Source: Aliiglaciecola sp. CAU 1673
Lineage (GTDB): Bacteria > Pseudomonadota > Gammaproteobacteria > Enterobacterales > Alteromonadaceae
Assembly: GCF_029223185.1 (NCBI RefSeq)
Contig: NZ_JARHUG010000001.1
Coordinates: 248,001 to 312,000, forward strand
Reading direction: 5' to 3'
Length of the DNA: 64,000 nt
Below, piece after piece: positions 55,960 through 64,000 of this stretch. The stretch's first letter is position 1; every line of letters starts with the position of its first letter. Below the pieces are notes generated by a model. The model saw nothing but the letters and a program-made list of their open reading frames with translations. It did no database searches and was not told where the DNA came from. The position numbers and the translations under genes were made by a program.

Positions 55960-58851
55960 ATGTCTGAGACCAATCTTTCCTTGTCACAACTGGAACAAAA
56001 GCAGGACTTTGTTCGTCGTCATATCGGACCGGGTGAAGGCGAAATCGCCGCCATGTTGCAGGAAGTGGGCGCCACCTCTTTGGATGACCTGATTCAGCAG
56101 ACCGTGCCGGCCGGTATTCGCCTGGCCGAGCCGCTGAAAACCGGAGAGAGCCAGACAGAAGCACAGGCCCTGGCTAATTTGAAGGCCGTGGCCAGCAAAA
56201 ACCAGATTTTCCGTACCCATATCGGTATGGGCTACCACGATACCCTGACGCCCAATGTGATCCTGCGTAACGTGATGGAAAATCCCGGCTGGTATACCGC
56301 CTATACCCCTTATCAGCCGGAAATTGCCCAGGGCCGCCTTGAAGCCCTGCTGAATTTCCAGCAAATGACCCTGGATCTGACCGGCCTGCAACTGGCTTCT
56401 GCCTCCTTGCTGGATGAAGGTACTGCCGCCGCCGAAGCCATGGCCCTGGCCAAGCGTGTGTCCAAGAACAAGAAGAGCAACCTGTTCTTTATTGCCGATG
56501 ACGTGCATCCGCAGACTATCGATGTGGTCAAGACCCGCGCTGAAATGTTCGGCTTTGAGATTGCCGTAGGTCCGGCCATGGACGCCGACAAGCACGATGT
56601 ATTCGGTGCCCTGCTGCAATACCCCGGCACCACCGGCGCTATCACCGATTTGTCGACCCTGATTGCCAACCTGCAAGGCAGCAAAGCCATTGTCGCCGTG
56701 GCCGCCGATATTATGAGCCTGGTGCTGCTCAAATCCCCTGGTGAAATGGGCGCCGATGTGGTGCTCGGTAGCGCCCAGCGCTTTGGCGTACCCATGGGCT
56801 ACGGCGGTCCGCACGCCGCGTTTTTTGCCACCCGTGATGAGCATAAGCGTTCCTTGCCTGGCCGTATTATCGGCGTATCTCAGGATACCCGCGGCAAGCC
56901 TGCATTGCGTATGGCCCTGCAAACCCGTGAGCAGCATATCCGCCGCGAAAAGGCCAACTCCAATATCTGTACCGCGCAGGTACTGTTAGCCAATATGGCC
57001 TCTTTCTATGCGGTGTACCACGGTCCCAAGGGCCTGAAAACCATCGCCAGCCGTATTCACCGTTTGGCCGACATCCTGGCCTTAGGTCTTAAGCAAAAAG
57101 GCCTGGGCCTGGCCAACGCCACCTGGTTTGACACCATCACCGTCAAAGTGGATAACAAAGACGCCATCGTGCAGCGCGCCCTGGCCAAGGGCATTAACCT
57201 GCGGGTGGATCTCGACGGTATGCTGGGCGTGGCACTGGATGAAACCACTACCCGCTGTCATGTGCTCGACTTGTTTGATGTGTTTTTGGGTGAAGGCCAT
57301 AAGCTGGATATCGACGCCCTGGATGCCACAGTGACCACCGAAGGCAGCCAGTCTATTCCGGCCGAGTTGGTACGTACCTCAGAGATCCTGACCCACAAGG
57401 TGTTTAACAGCTATCACTCAGAAACCGAGATGCTGCGTTATATCAAGTCTTTGGAAGACAAAGACCTGGCCCTTAACCACAGCATGATCTCTTTGGGTAG
57501 CTGCACCATGAAACTTAACGCCACTGCCGAGATGATCCCGGTGACCTGGCCCGAGTTTGGTAAGTTGCACCCCTTCGCCCCTGTGGATCAGGCCCAGGGC
57601 TATGCGCAGATGATCAACGAGCTAAGCGAAGCCCTGATTGAAATCACCGGTTACGATGCGCTGTCTATGCAGCCTAACTCCGGTGCCCAGGGTGAATACG
57701 CCGGTTTGATTGCCATTCGTAAGTACCACGAAAGCCGCAATGAAGGTCACCGTAACGTGTGTTTGATCCCAAGCTCCGCCCACGGTACCAACCCGGCCTC
57801 GGCGCAGATGATCAACTATAAAGTGGTTGTAGTGGATTGCGATAAGCTGGGCAATATCGACCTGGAAGATCTGAAGAAAAAGGCCGAGGAAGTGTCCGAC
57901 AACCTGGCCTGTATTATGGTGACTTACCCGTCTACCCACGGCGTGTACGAAGAAACCATCCGTCAGGTCTGTGACATCGTGCACCAGCACGGCGGCCAGG
58001 TGTATATGGACGGCGCCAATATGAACGCCCAGGTTGGCCTGACCAGCCCAGGCTCCATCGGCTCTGACGTGTCGCACCTGAACCTGCACAAAACCTTCTG
58101 TATCCCCCACGGCGGTGGCGGCCCCGGCATGGGCCCTATCGGCGTAAAAGCCCATTTGGCGCCTTTTTTGCCTAACCATCCTGTAGTGGCGATTGACGGC
58201 ACCGGCCGTAACAACGGTGCGGTATCTGCCGCCCAGTTCGGCAGCGCCAGCATCCTGCCTATCAGCTATATGTATATCAAGATGATGGGCGGCGAAGGCC
58301 TGAAGAAAGCCACCGAAGTGGCCATTCTTAACGCCAACTATATCGCCAAGCGCCTGTCCGGCCATTTCCCGGTGCTGTACCGTGGCCGTAATGACCGTGT
58401 GGCCCACGAGTGCATTATCGATCTGCGTGATATCAAGGAAGCCTCAGGAGTGACCGAGATGGACGTGGCCAAGCGTTTGAACGACTACGGCTTCCACGCG
58501 CCGACCATGAGCTTCCCGGTAGCCGGTACGCTGATGATTGAGCCCACGGAGTCCGAAGCCAAGGCCGAGCTGGACAGATTCTGCGACGCCATGATCAGCA
58601 TCCGCGAAGAGATCGCCAAGGTAGAAAGCGGCGAGTGGAACGACACTGACAACCCACTGCATAACGCCCCGCATACCCTGGACGATATCCTCGACGACAA
58701 CTGGAACCGCAGCTACAGCCGCAATCTGGCCGCCTACCCGGCCGAAGCGGTGAAGCGCAATAAGTTCTGGCCCAGCGTTAATCGTATTGATGATGTGTTT
58801 GGGGATCGGAATTTGGTTTGTTCTTGCCCGGCTACGGACACCTACCGATAG
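55960..58851 (+). CDS. gcvP: Glycine dehydrogenase (decarboxylating), P protein
   Basis: PLP enzyme that decarboxylates glycine and loads the aminomethyl group onto GcvH. The ATG at 55960 yields [26 protein letters not shown], the usual start; the open frame upstream crosses the terminator and is not used. Length 963 (E. coli 957), so both halves of the single-chain type are present. The PLP lysine is K711 in [18 protein letters not shown]; the glycine-rich loop follows. DNA is of high codon bias (GCC, CTG, CAG), as for a well-expressed gene. Ends with the usual C-terminal block ([31 protein letters not shown]). Confidence 0.97.
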   Translation: MSETNLSLSQLEQKQDFVRRHIGPGEGEIAAMLQEVGATSLDDLIQQTVPAGIRLAEPLKTGESQTEAQALANLKAVASKNQIFRTHIGMGYHDTLTPNVILRNVMENPGWYTAYTPYQPEIAQGRLEALLNFQQMTLDLTGLQLASASLLDEGTAAAEAMALAKRVSKNKKSNLFFIADDVHPQTIDVVKTRAEMFGFEIAVGPAMDADKHDVFGALLQYPGTTGAITDLSTLIANLQGSKAIVAVAADIMSLVLLKSPGEMGADVVLGSAQRFGVPMGYGGPHAAFFATRDEHKRSLPGRIIGVSQDTRGKPALRMALQTREQHIRREKANSNICTAQVLLANMASFYAVYHGPKGLKTIASRIHRLADILALGLKQKGLGLANATWFDTITVKVDNKDAIVQRALAKGINLRVDLDGMLGVALDETTTRCHVLDLFDVFLGEGHKLDIDALDATVTTEGSQSIPAELVRTSEILTHKVFNSYHSETEMLRYIKSLEDKDLALNHSMISLGSCTMKLNATAEMIPVTWPEFGKLHPFAPVDQAQGYAQMINELSEALIEITGYDALSMQPNSGAQGEYAGLIAIRKYHESRNEGHRNVCLIPSSAHGTNPASAQMINYKVVVVDCDKLGNIDLEDLKKKAEEVSDNLACIMVTYPSTHGVYEETIRQVCDIVHQHGGQVYMDGANMNAQVGLTSPGSIGSDVSHLNLHKTFCIPHGGGGPGMGPIGVKAHLAPFLPNHPVVAIDGTGRNNGAVSAAQFGSASILPISYMYIKMMGGEGLKKATEVAILNANYIAKRLSGHFPVLYRGRNDRVAHECIIDLRDIKEASGVTEMDVAKRLNDYGFHAPTMSFPVAGTLMIEPTESEAKAELDRFCDAMISIREEIAKVESGEWNDTDNPLHNAPHTLDDILDDNWNRSYSRNLAAYPAEAVKRNKFWPSVNRIDDVFGDRNLVCSCPATDTYR

Positions 58852-58923
58852 CCTAAAAAGTCAGTTTTTTTTAGTAATATAGTTACCTGGATAAGCTTAG
58901 ACTATAACGGTAGAATTGACGTG

Positions 58924-58952
58924 AAATGCCCTCTTAATCGAGGGCATTTTTG
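58924..58952 (+). terminator. Terminator after gcvP
   Basis: AAATGCCCTC (58924-58933) pairs with GAGGGCATTT (58940-58949) over a short loop and is followed by more T residues. It ends the gcv operon. Confidence 0.88.
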
Positions 58953-58980
58953 TTTGTGTTGTCTGCTGGGTTGGGCGGGT

Positions 58981-59330
58981 ATAACCGTCATCTCGAAACA
59001 CCCAACCGTCATCCCGAACTCGTTTCGGGATCTCTATCAGAAAACACCACAACCCGTCGCCCTTAACTGAAACCGTCATCCTGAGTTCATCTCAGGATCT
59101 CTTAACCGCTTAGCAAAGCGTCTTGGCATACCAGCCAAATAAACAAGCCAAAAGGCAGCGCCAGATTGGCCTTCGCAGACACGACGCAAGTACTTCCATG
59201 TAGTCTCTGCCACAGCATCCATGCTGTGGAAGGTCTGCGAAGGCCAACCCGACACTGCCTCCCGCCCTTTTCTCTATCTGTAAGTAAAAGGTTTCCAGAC
59301 GGACCATCTGCTTCACAGATGGCCGCTGAA
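58981..59330. repeat. REP-like hairpins and a large cruciform
   Basis: Two related units CCGTCATCC(C/T)GA... form perfect 8-bp stems: ATCCCGAA/TTCGGGAT (59011-59018, 59024-59031) and ATCCTGAG/CTCAGGAT (59078-59085, 59091-59098); a third unit near 58985 keeps only its left half. Next comes a larger palindrome: TTGGCCTTCGCAGAC (59166-59180) pairs with GTCTGCGAAGGCCAA (59233-59247), enclosing CCACAGCAT/ATGCTGTGG. A further CCATCTG/CAGATGG stem follows near 59305-59325. Open frames on both strands here (for example 59166-59429) are by-products of the palindromes. I see no gene in 58852-59457. Confidence 0.8.
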
Positions 59331-59457
59331 ACTTGGATAGGCGTAACTGAGCTAACACGGGCTATAGACTTTGCTATCTTGCAAGGTAATCTATCTTTCA
59401 AGGATAGTGAACTTGCGCGGCAGCATTAATAATGCTGTTAGGTTTTAAGGATGTTTT

Positions 59458-60429
59458 GTGCCTAGAAAACAGAGGTCATTAAACCAGGTAAAAGAAGACA
59501 TCTCTATCAGGGTTTTGCGGGAGAAACTGCCACTAGAATGGGTTGTTCACAGTTATGGGGCTGACTACGGCATTGATTGTGTAATTGAGCTTTTTGACTT
59601 TATTGATGAAGAAAAAAAGACTGCAGAAACGCTTGGTGAAAACTTCTTTGTTCAGCTGAAGTCCTCTGATTGTATTGAGTACGCGACCAGAAAAGTGTAC
59701 AGCCGGGGAAATGTAGCGAAGGGTAAATTAAACGAGGACAAGGAGGATTACACGGAAATCGAGGTTGCTAAGTTTCAGCTTGATATGTCTGATATTTTGA
59801 CAATTCAATCAATGGGTATCGCAATTCCAGTTTTATTGATTTTAGTTGATACGAACTCTGAAAGGGCTTTTTTTGTTTGTCTCAACGATTACATAGACAA
59901 GGTGCTCATACCTGAGGATCCAGATTATGCATCCAAAGGAACAAAAACGATCTTCATCCCAATGGCTAATGAGATTATGAATCATGAAGATGCGCTTGTA
60001 TCTTTGAGAGTCTATGGAAAACGATCAAAAATGTATGGCGCATTCTCGTTATTTAACTATCAGCTGAAAGAAATTTTGCGTATGCAAGGTAAGGCTGCGA
60101 TGCCCAATATTATACCTCTTGAATACGCAATCAACATGCTCAAGAACTTTGTTGATATAGCATTAAGACAAGATATATGGTCTGGTCATGAATTTTGGAA
60201 GCCAATGGAATGGAGCCATACAGAGCTTATAGCACTTAAGGAAAAACTGCATCGAGGCATTAAAGAAGAGGATTCTGAAAAGTTTATAACATATTGCTCT
60301 GACTACATCTGGCATAGGCTGACTAATCTATCAAATATGTACGAAGAACTGGTCAGGGAGTGGTTTTTGCCTACATATCTTGCAAAGTTGACCTCTTATC
60401 CGCCCAAAGCGGACACTGATACAGCATAG
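59458..60429 (+). CDS. DUF4365-domain protein, PD-(D/E)xK-like (323 aa)
   Basis: Start GTG 59458 has AAGGA 7 bases upstream. The N-terminal half carries the DUF4365 pattern, a nuclease-like fold: a helix VKEDISIRVLREKLP, then DYGIDCVIELFD (catalytic-type Asp and Glu) and FFVQLKSSD (Q.K), equivalent to D...E.K of PD-(D/E)xK enzymes. PVLLILVD is the core strand. The C-terminal 150 residues are helical with no recognised domain. Such proteins frequently occur in defence islands as parts of multi-gene systems, but no ATPase or methylase partner lies next to it. The gene is AT-rich, starts right after the REP cluster and is probably acquired. Confidence 0.72.
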   Translation: MPRKQRSLNQVKEDISIRVLREKLPLEWVVHSYGADYGIDCVIELFDFIDEEKKTAETLGENFFVQLKSSDCIEYATRKVYSRGNVAKGKLNEDKEDYTEIEVAKFQLDMSDILTIQSMGIAIPVLLILVDTNSERAFFVCLNDYIDKVLIPEDPDYASKGTKTIFIPMANEIMNHEDALVSLRVYGKRSKMYGAFSLFNYQLKEILRMQGKAAMPNIIPLEYAINMLKNFVDIALRQDIWSGHEFWKPMEWSHTELIALKEKLHRGIKEEDSEKFITYCSDYIWHRLTNLSNMYEELVREWFLPTYLAKLTSYPPKADTDTA

Positions 60430-60521
60430 AGAATCTAACGAGAGCATGTTGTAGGACTTGTTTTCGCTGTGCTCCAAACCAGCCAAAAAATGCTGGATTA
60501 TCTAAAGAGAGGAACCGAACA

Positions 60522-61133
60522 GTGATTGAAGTTTCTGAAAGATATCTTGTTTTTGGGAAAAACAGTTTCTTAAAGGAAGTGGCTATTCCAGTCGGCGATT
60601 TGATTGGAGAAATTGCGAAGGAGTATCCGTGTACAAATGATTCCACTATAGCGATAAATCTCCGCCCTACTGCCTTTCTTACAGGGTTAGATGCCTTAAT
60701 AGGAATAGCAGTATTCTTAGGGGGCTGGGCCAGCACTAAGTTCCTTGATGAAATCTATGCTGCGAAGTTGGGGCCCGCAATTAAGGGATATTTACTGCCA
60801 TATGTTGAAAAGAGTGGGATTGATAAAAAGTATTCGATTTCCATTTTGGCGCGAAAGAACGGTGCTAGAGGTGCTGTCCTAATATGCTGTGTTGGTTCTT
60901 CTATTGAGGAAATTGAATCGTCAGAAAGGCATATTCCCGCTGCTCTGAGTATTGCTGAGGAATTATTGAATTATTCATTGGATGATTTCGTATACCTATA
61001 TGTAATCGAAAAAGGAAAAGTCAACCTGGAACCAGTCGCCTTTGATGGCTATGAAAGTGCCATTGAAGGGCTGAAGAAGATGTATCCTGCACGATTGCCA
61101 AACCACATTAAGTCAGATTACAAGCAAAGCTGA
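60522..61133 (+). CDS. Hypothetical protein with one hydrophobic segment (203 aa)
   Basis: Start GTG 60522 has AGAGAGGAA about 8 bases upstream. No family recognised. It has an N-terminal ~40-residue hydrophilic part, a hydrophobic segment FLTGLDALIGIAVFLGGWAS (about 52-71), and a soluble domain with strands (YSISILARKNGARGAVLICCVGS) and helices. It lies 92 bases downstream of the DUF4365-type gene on the same strand and shares its AT-rich composition, so the two may be one acquired unit. Confidence 0.6.
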   Translation: MIEVSERYLVFGKNSFLKEVAIPVGDLIGEIAKEYPCTNDSTIAINLRPTAFLTGLDALIGIAVFLGGWASTKFLDEIYAAKLGPAIKGYLLPYVEKSGIDKKYSISILARKNGARGAVLICCVGSSIEEIESSERHIPAALSIAEELLNYSLDDFVYLYVIEKGKVNLEPVAFDGYESAIEGLKKMYPARLPNHIKSDYKQS

Positions 61134-61274
61134 GCACTTGATACATGCCTGATAGAGTGATCAAGGCCTAGAAGCCGTTAAAGTCAGATCTCGAACCAAT
61201 TCAAACACAAGGGCGCATTTGCAGCCCCTCTTTGTTTATAACAGTTGCAAAGTAGTGGAATCGGTCGATAATTA

Positions 61275-61292
61275 TGTAGTTATGTATCTACA
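61275..61292. promoter_or_regulatory. Candidate autoregulatory operator of the Phd/VapC pair
   Basis: TGTAG (61275-61279) and CTACA (61288-61292) form an inverted repeat 15 bases before the antitoxin ATG. Phd/YefM-type antitoxins are known to bind short palindromes at this place. Confidence 0.45.
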
Positions 61293-61306
61293 TTGGGGCG
61301 AGCGCC

Positions 61307-61555
61307 ATGCGTACCTTTACCAGCAGGGAATTCAATCAGGATCCCACTTCGGCCAAACGGGCCGCCTTAAGCGGGCCGGTGCAGATTACCGAGCGGGGCA
61401 GGGTATCCCATATCTTATTGTCCATTGACCAGTATCAGCAGATGACCCATAGCGGGCAGTCCATAGTGGATCTGCTTGCCATGCCTGATGATCTGATCGA
61501 TTTTGAGCCGGATAAGCTCAGTGGCAGCGGGATCACTGCAGCGGATCTGGATTGA
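61307..61555 (+). CDS. Phd/YefM-family antitoxin
   Basis: 82-residue antitoxin with the family start (TFTSREFNQDPTSAKRAA), the strand pair GPVQITERGRVSHILLSIDQYQQM and an acidic, flexible C-terminus (LSGSGITAADLD) that would wrap the toxin. Its stop overlaps the start of the PIN toxin gene (TGATG). Expected to neutralise the toxin and repress the operon. Confidence 0.88.
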   Translation: MRTFTSREFNQDPTSAKRAALSGPVQITERGRVSHILLSIDQYQQMTHSGQSIVDLLAMPDDLIDFEPDKLSGSGITAADLD

Positions 61556-61971
61556 TGTTTCTGCTTGATACCAATGTGGTGTCCGAATTGCGTAAGGCCA
61601 GGTCGAAGTCGGCCAATCCAGCCGTGGTCGCATGGGCGAGCCGCCAGGCCATCCCCAGTTTATTTATCTCTGCCATCACCGTTATGGAAATCGAAATGGG
61701 GATTCTGCAAAAGGCCAGAAAGGACGCCCGGCAGGCGGCAGTGCTAAGGACCTGGTTCGAATCTCATGTGTTAACCGCCTTTTCCGGCCGTATCCTTCCC
61801 GTAGACACCAGCGTCGCCCTGCAATGCGCCAAGCTACATATCCCCAATCCCAAATCCGAACGGGACGCCATGATCGCCGCCACCGCACTGGTCCATGGCC
61901 TGACCCTGGTGACCCGCAATCTCCAGGATTTCCAGCATATTGAGGTACGGGTTTTGGATCCTTGGGGTTAA
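61555..61971 (+). CDS. PIN-domain RNase toxin (VapC/FitB type)
   Basis: 138-residue PIN-domain ribonuclease. The acidic metal-binding residues are visible: D5 in FLLDTNVVSE, E45/E47 in ITVMEIEMGI, D104 in SERDAMIAATA, and a further Asp in the RNLQDF strand. Start ATG 61555 overlaps the antitoxin stop; a TTG 3 bases upstream is in frame but unlikely. The type II TA layout is complete and apparently intact. Confidence 0.9.
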   Translation: MFLLDTNVVSELRKARSKSANPAVVAWASRQAIPSLFISAITVMEIEMGILQKARKDARQAAVLRTWFESHVLTAFSGRILPVDTSVALQCAKLHIPNPKSERDAMIAATALVHGLTLVTRNLQDFQHIEVRVLDPWG

Positions 61972-62024
61972 GTAGTGACAGATCGCATGTTCCAAAAATT
62001 ATCCGCAAAAGAAGTACAAATCGA

Positions 62025-62690
62025 ATGAAACTGTTATTTTCCGCCACCAATGCGCTCAATAAATGGTTGAGGGCAGATCTCCCACGGCTACCTGCCGAGC
62101 AAGGTAAGCAAGCTGGGGTGAACAGCCTGTCATCCGATGCCAACATCTTTAGTTGGCAGGTGCATATTATCGACAACCGTTATCGGTCTTTTGAAAAGAC
62201 CATTGTTGCCTGTGAAGCCAATAGTCGCTTTACGTTTTTCCTGCCTGTGCAGGAGCCTTTATCGCTACAAGAACTCACGCCGATATTGCAAATGCAATGG
62301 CAGGCAGTAATGGCGGAGACGCTGGAAGAATTTCGTTTGCTGCCTACCAGTGAGATAGCGTTGTTGCTAAGTGATCTTTCAGATATCCAGTTAGAAGCTG
62401 AGTGGGTGAGGAATACGGACCTTAGTATCAATGCTCATATCAGCGATGCCGGATATTGGGTAACCGATACCTTGAGCGATCGAAAACTTTCACGAGTAAC
62501 GCCGGACTTGGCATTAGAACTGGCTATTTTCCTGAACACCCAAATCAGACGGCAAAAACAACGTAAAGAGCAGTTTATTCCGCTACAGCGGTTGTTTGAG
62601 TATTGCGTAGCGTTGATTGCTGACAATCATAGTGAGCAAGGTGTCGGTGGCGAAAATGTGATTAACCTGAGGGATTACAGAGGCAGGTAG
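62025..62690 (+). CDS. DUF6933-like hypothetical protein (221 aa)
   Basis: Start ATG 62025 has AGAAG upstream; the open frame extends 21 codons further into the toxin gene's end. The N-terminal part (KLLFSATNALNKWL, FSWQVHIIDNRYRSFEKTIVACEANSRFTFFLPV) recalls DUF6933, in which a short basic strand and N..SRF motif recur; this assignment is from memory and tentative. The remainder is helical. No nuclease or membrane motif was seen. Orientation and spacing suggest an independent gene following the TA pair. Confidence 0.6.
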   Translation: MKLLFSATNALNKWLRADLPRLPAEQGKQAGVNSLSSDANIFSWQVHIIDNRYRSFEKTIVACEANSRFTFFLPVQEPLSLQELTPILQMQWQAVMAETLEEFRLLPTSEIALLLSDLSDIQLEAEWVRNTDLSINAHISDAGYWVTDTLSDRKLSRVTPDLALELAIFLNTQIRRQKQRKEQFIPLQRLFEYCVALIADNHSEQGVGGENVINLRDYRGR

Positions 62691-62807
62691 AAAGACGCTA
62701 ATATGTTCACCGTTACTGATAGACCAATATTACGGAAGTGCCAGGCCAATGTGTGCATCGTATGTGAAATATGATTGTGTATAGTTTTTTTAGGCCTTGG
62801 GGGTCAG

Positions 62808-63056
62808 ATGCCCTTATCTAGCAGCCAATCGTCGGAGCCGAAAAAGCGTACCGACCTTTCGATCAGCGAAGCAGTATTGCTTGAGGCTAAGGCTTTGGGC
62901 ATCAATCTGTCGCAATCCGCTGAAGTAGGTATTCGACAAGCCATCACCAGTGCCAAGCGCGAGCAGTGGCTGGCCGAGAATGAGAGTGCTATCAATAGTT
63001 CCAATGCCTTTGTAGAACAAAGCGGGATGCCTTTGGCGCAGTATCGTTATTTCTAA
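62808..63056 (+). CDS. CcdA-family antitoxin without adjacent toxin
   Basis: 82 residues from ATG 62808, with GGGGG 4-5 bases upstream. An N-terminal ribbon-helix-helix (KKRTDLSISEAVLLEAKALGINLS) and a C-terminal toxin-binding tail (AKREQWLAENESAINSSNAFVEQSGMPLA) are typical of CcdA. A ccdB gene should follow within a few bases, but the next 50 bases end in the convergent Fic remnant. It is therefore an orphan antitoxin, which may still act as an anti-toxin of external CcdB. Confidence 0.82.
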   Translation: MPLSSSQSSEPKKRTDLSISEAVLLEAKALGINLSQSAEVGIRQAITSAKREQWLAENESAINSSNAFVEQSGMPLAQYRYF

Positions 63057-63103
63057 TTTCACCCAGTAGAGAAATATCAGCCGCGAAATTGGTTAAATGT
63101 TTC

Positions 63104-63385
63104 TTAAAAATCAACAACCTGCCTGATTATATCGGCTAGTGGTTGCAGGTTTCCATTGTATCCGGCGATATAAGCCGAGACCCATACGTCCTTCGAGATT
63201 TTGGGCCAGGTGATGTCGTGACCTAGGGTAAAGAGCAGTTGTTCAAAGAAAAATCGTTGGGTTGCGGTGAAGGCCGCTTCGGCCTGTGCCAATTCCTTAT
63301 CATTATGCAAATCAAGGAGATTGATAAGGATGGTGGTACCGGGATAACAATAAGGATCTTGTTCGGCGCCGTACTTATCGCGCAT
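63104..63385 (-). pseudogene. Fic-family toxin lacking its catalytic core
   Basis: From ATG 63385 (overlapping the antitoxin stop by 11 bases) the 93-residue frame starts like a short Fic protein (MRDKYGAEQDPYCYPGTTILINLL) and ends like one (RFFFEQLLFTLGHDITWPKISKDVW...IAGYNGNLQPLADII). The whole middle, including the HPFxxGNGRT AMPylation motif, is missing: an in-frame deletion of about 100 residues relative to ~200-residue relatives. It cannot be active. Confidence 0.8.
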
Positions 63386-63533
63386 ATTTGCGACGAAGCT
63401 CGGCAATAGACTTATTGCGATCCTCTTGTTTTAAGGCCATGCCCTCGTAAGCCAAACTGGTTTCATAGTTTTCCATTTTGGGGATGAACTTAGCGCCGTC
63501 TTTTTTTGGGGTTTTAGCGGCTGGATGTGCCAT
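63375..63533 (-). CDS. YhfG-like antitoxin of the Fic pair
   Basis: 52 residues from ATG 63533 (TTGGAG 6 bases upstream); a longer frame to 63560 is less likely. NYETSLAYEGM ... SIAELRRKYAR matches the short YhfG-type antitoxins that precede fic genes (compare NF.AS..LEG...L..LR..Y). It overlaps the Fic remnant by 11 bases, as in intact operons. Confidence 0.65.
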   Translation of the reverse strand: MAHPAAKTPKKDGAKFIPKMENYETSLAYEGMALKQEDRNKSIAELRRKYAR

Positions 63534-63752
63534 GGATAACTCCAAGTGGCAATTTGTCATTTGTTACGACAATTTTACCCTACTTTTCAAGCCTCCCAAA
63601 AAAGATTTAGTTTGGACCATGCGATCATGGGGTAAGAGTTGTTGAATCGAACGGACAACTGGCAGGGAATCAAAAACTCAGAGTCACTGAAGCAGCAACC
63701 TTGATTCAAATCCCATACGCTACTCGGGTCTTGTAATGGCAAAACCAGCCAA

Positions 63753-63892
63753 TCATTCAAGCTGCGTCCCGCAGTGGCAGGCTCCCATCGAGGCTTTATT
63801 GGCGGCCGCTTGATTACGACCGTTCTTTTTTGATTCATACAGGGCGATATCAGCGCTTGCCGGCTTCTTTGCTGAATGGCGTTACCCCCCCA
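63753..63892 (-). pseudogene. GGDEF-domain C-terminal remnant, frameshifted
   Basis: On the minus strand, WGVTPFSKEAG in one frame and ADIALYESKKNGRNQAA in another together read as the end of a diguanylate cyclase domain, with a frameshift near 63862. The frame closes at 63753. No upstream part is present. It overlaps a spurious open frame at 63587-63838. Confidence 0.7.
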
Positions 63893-64000
63893 TTAATGAA
63901 TGAGCTCAATCTGTTGTTTGATGCCTTCTTCAAAGGAGTACATGAAGCCGTAACGCCCGGAAATGGTCAGTTCAATATTTCTGGCTATCAACGGGCCGTC
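63893..64000 (-). CDS. C-terminal end of a protein running off the right edge
   Basis: 35 codons (DGPLIARNIELTISGRYGFMYSFEEGIKQ...) ending with TAA at 63893-63895. Not recognised; the FEEGIKQQIELI helix is of a general type seen at the end of many enzymes. It may belong with the GGDEF remnant only by position. Confidence 0.4.
   Translation of the reverse strand, partial: DGPLIARNIELTISGRYGFMYSFEEGIKQQIELIH

Noticed and set aside
55984-58407. Long minus-strand frames (up to 317 codons) opposite gcvP
   Set aside because: They arise from the biased codon use of gcvP and show no protein-like features.
59166-59429. Open frames on both strands across the cruciform after gcvP
   Set aside because: They are produced by the palindromic repeats, have no ribosome site and no recognisable domain.
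59430-60521. Integron-cassette-like core sites (GTTAGGT near 59437 and ATCTAACG near 60434) around the DUF4365-type gene
   Set aside because: The two 7-bp cores fit GTTRRRY/RYYYAAC, but the intervening 60430-60521 segment lacks a paired R'/L' structure and other gene boundaries in the cluster lack such sites.
63587-63838. 83-codon minus-strand frame near the right edge
   Set aside because: It overlaps the GGDEF remnant in another frame and has no domain of its own.

Overview
The window reads as chromosome of a marine- or aquatic-type gammaproteobacterium, most likely of the Alteromonadales and relatives. This is inferred from the mix of housekeeping genes (trmN6, an S9 dipeptidyl peptidase, gcvTHP, a ydhF-type reductase, TonB receptor, NhaC antiporter), a PEP-CTERM secreted protein, GGDEF/EAL signalling and numerous RAYT/REP-type repeats. 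Base composition is near 50% GC in the backbone and visibly lower in the immunity genes and the right-hand accessory end. No rRNA or tRNA gene was recognised.

Layout. 1-10.5 kb is ordinary chromosome: a PLP-dependent threonine dehydratase/serine racemase running off the left edge, a hypothetical protein, a PEP-CTERM protein, an aldo/keto reductase, a periplasmic solute-binding-like protein next to a GGDEF-EAL protein, a DPP-IV-type peptidase, an NAD(P)-binding protein with trmN6, and a CheW-like protein. 10.9-33.4 kb is a large accessory block with two consecutive Sec-exported Rhs polymorphic toxin modules. Module 1 has a 10-repeat fibronectin-III-like protein, a small domain gene, two split Rhs genes ending in a GIY-YIG-like nuclease tip, and a leucine-rich-repeat immunity candidate. 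Module 2 has a 9-repeat fibronectin-III-like protein, a fused 2186-residue SpvB/FG-GAP/Rhs protein with a PD-(D/E)xK-like tip, and a HEAT-like immunity candidate. Each immunity gene is followed by a copy of the same RAYT transposase block, so module 2 lies between about 1.1 kb direct repeats.

33.4-42.1 kb continues the theme without Rhs: large secreted repeat proteins (Ig/FN3/GWACQ modules; cadherin-like modules), one frame-broken relative, and three paralogous small secreted proteins. The unifying feature of 10.9-42.1 kb is a C-terminal domain of about 100 residues (FEW.P..V.VGQ ... W[YE]C.D ... L.AP) that ends five different proteins, including the partner protein of each Rhs module. I propose this shared tail as the mark of a common export or surface-assembly system not described to my knowledge.

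42.5-59 kb returns to backbone-like genes: an orphan molybdopterin hydroxylase subunit with a membrane AraC regulator, a lipid kinase, a membrane protein, a second solute-binding-like protein, a GNAT acetyltransferase, NhaC, a TonB receptor, a LysR regulator and gcvT-gcvH-gcvP. The gcv region carries a 13 x 7 bp tandem repeat before gcvT, an 82 bp inverted-repeat element between gcvT and gcvH, and REP-like palindromes after gcvP. 59.4-64 kb is a small accessory cluster: a DUF4365-type protein, a membrane-associated unknown, a Phd/VapC pair, a DUF6933-like protein, an orphan CcdA, a YhfG/Fic pair in which Fic has lost its catalytic core, a GGDEF remnant, and the tail of a further gene at the right edge.
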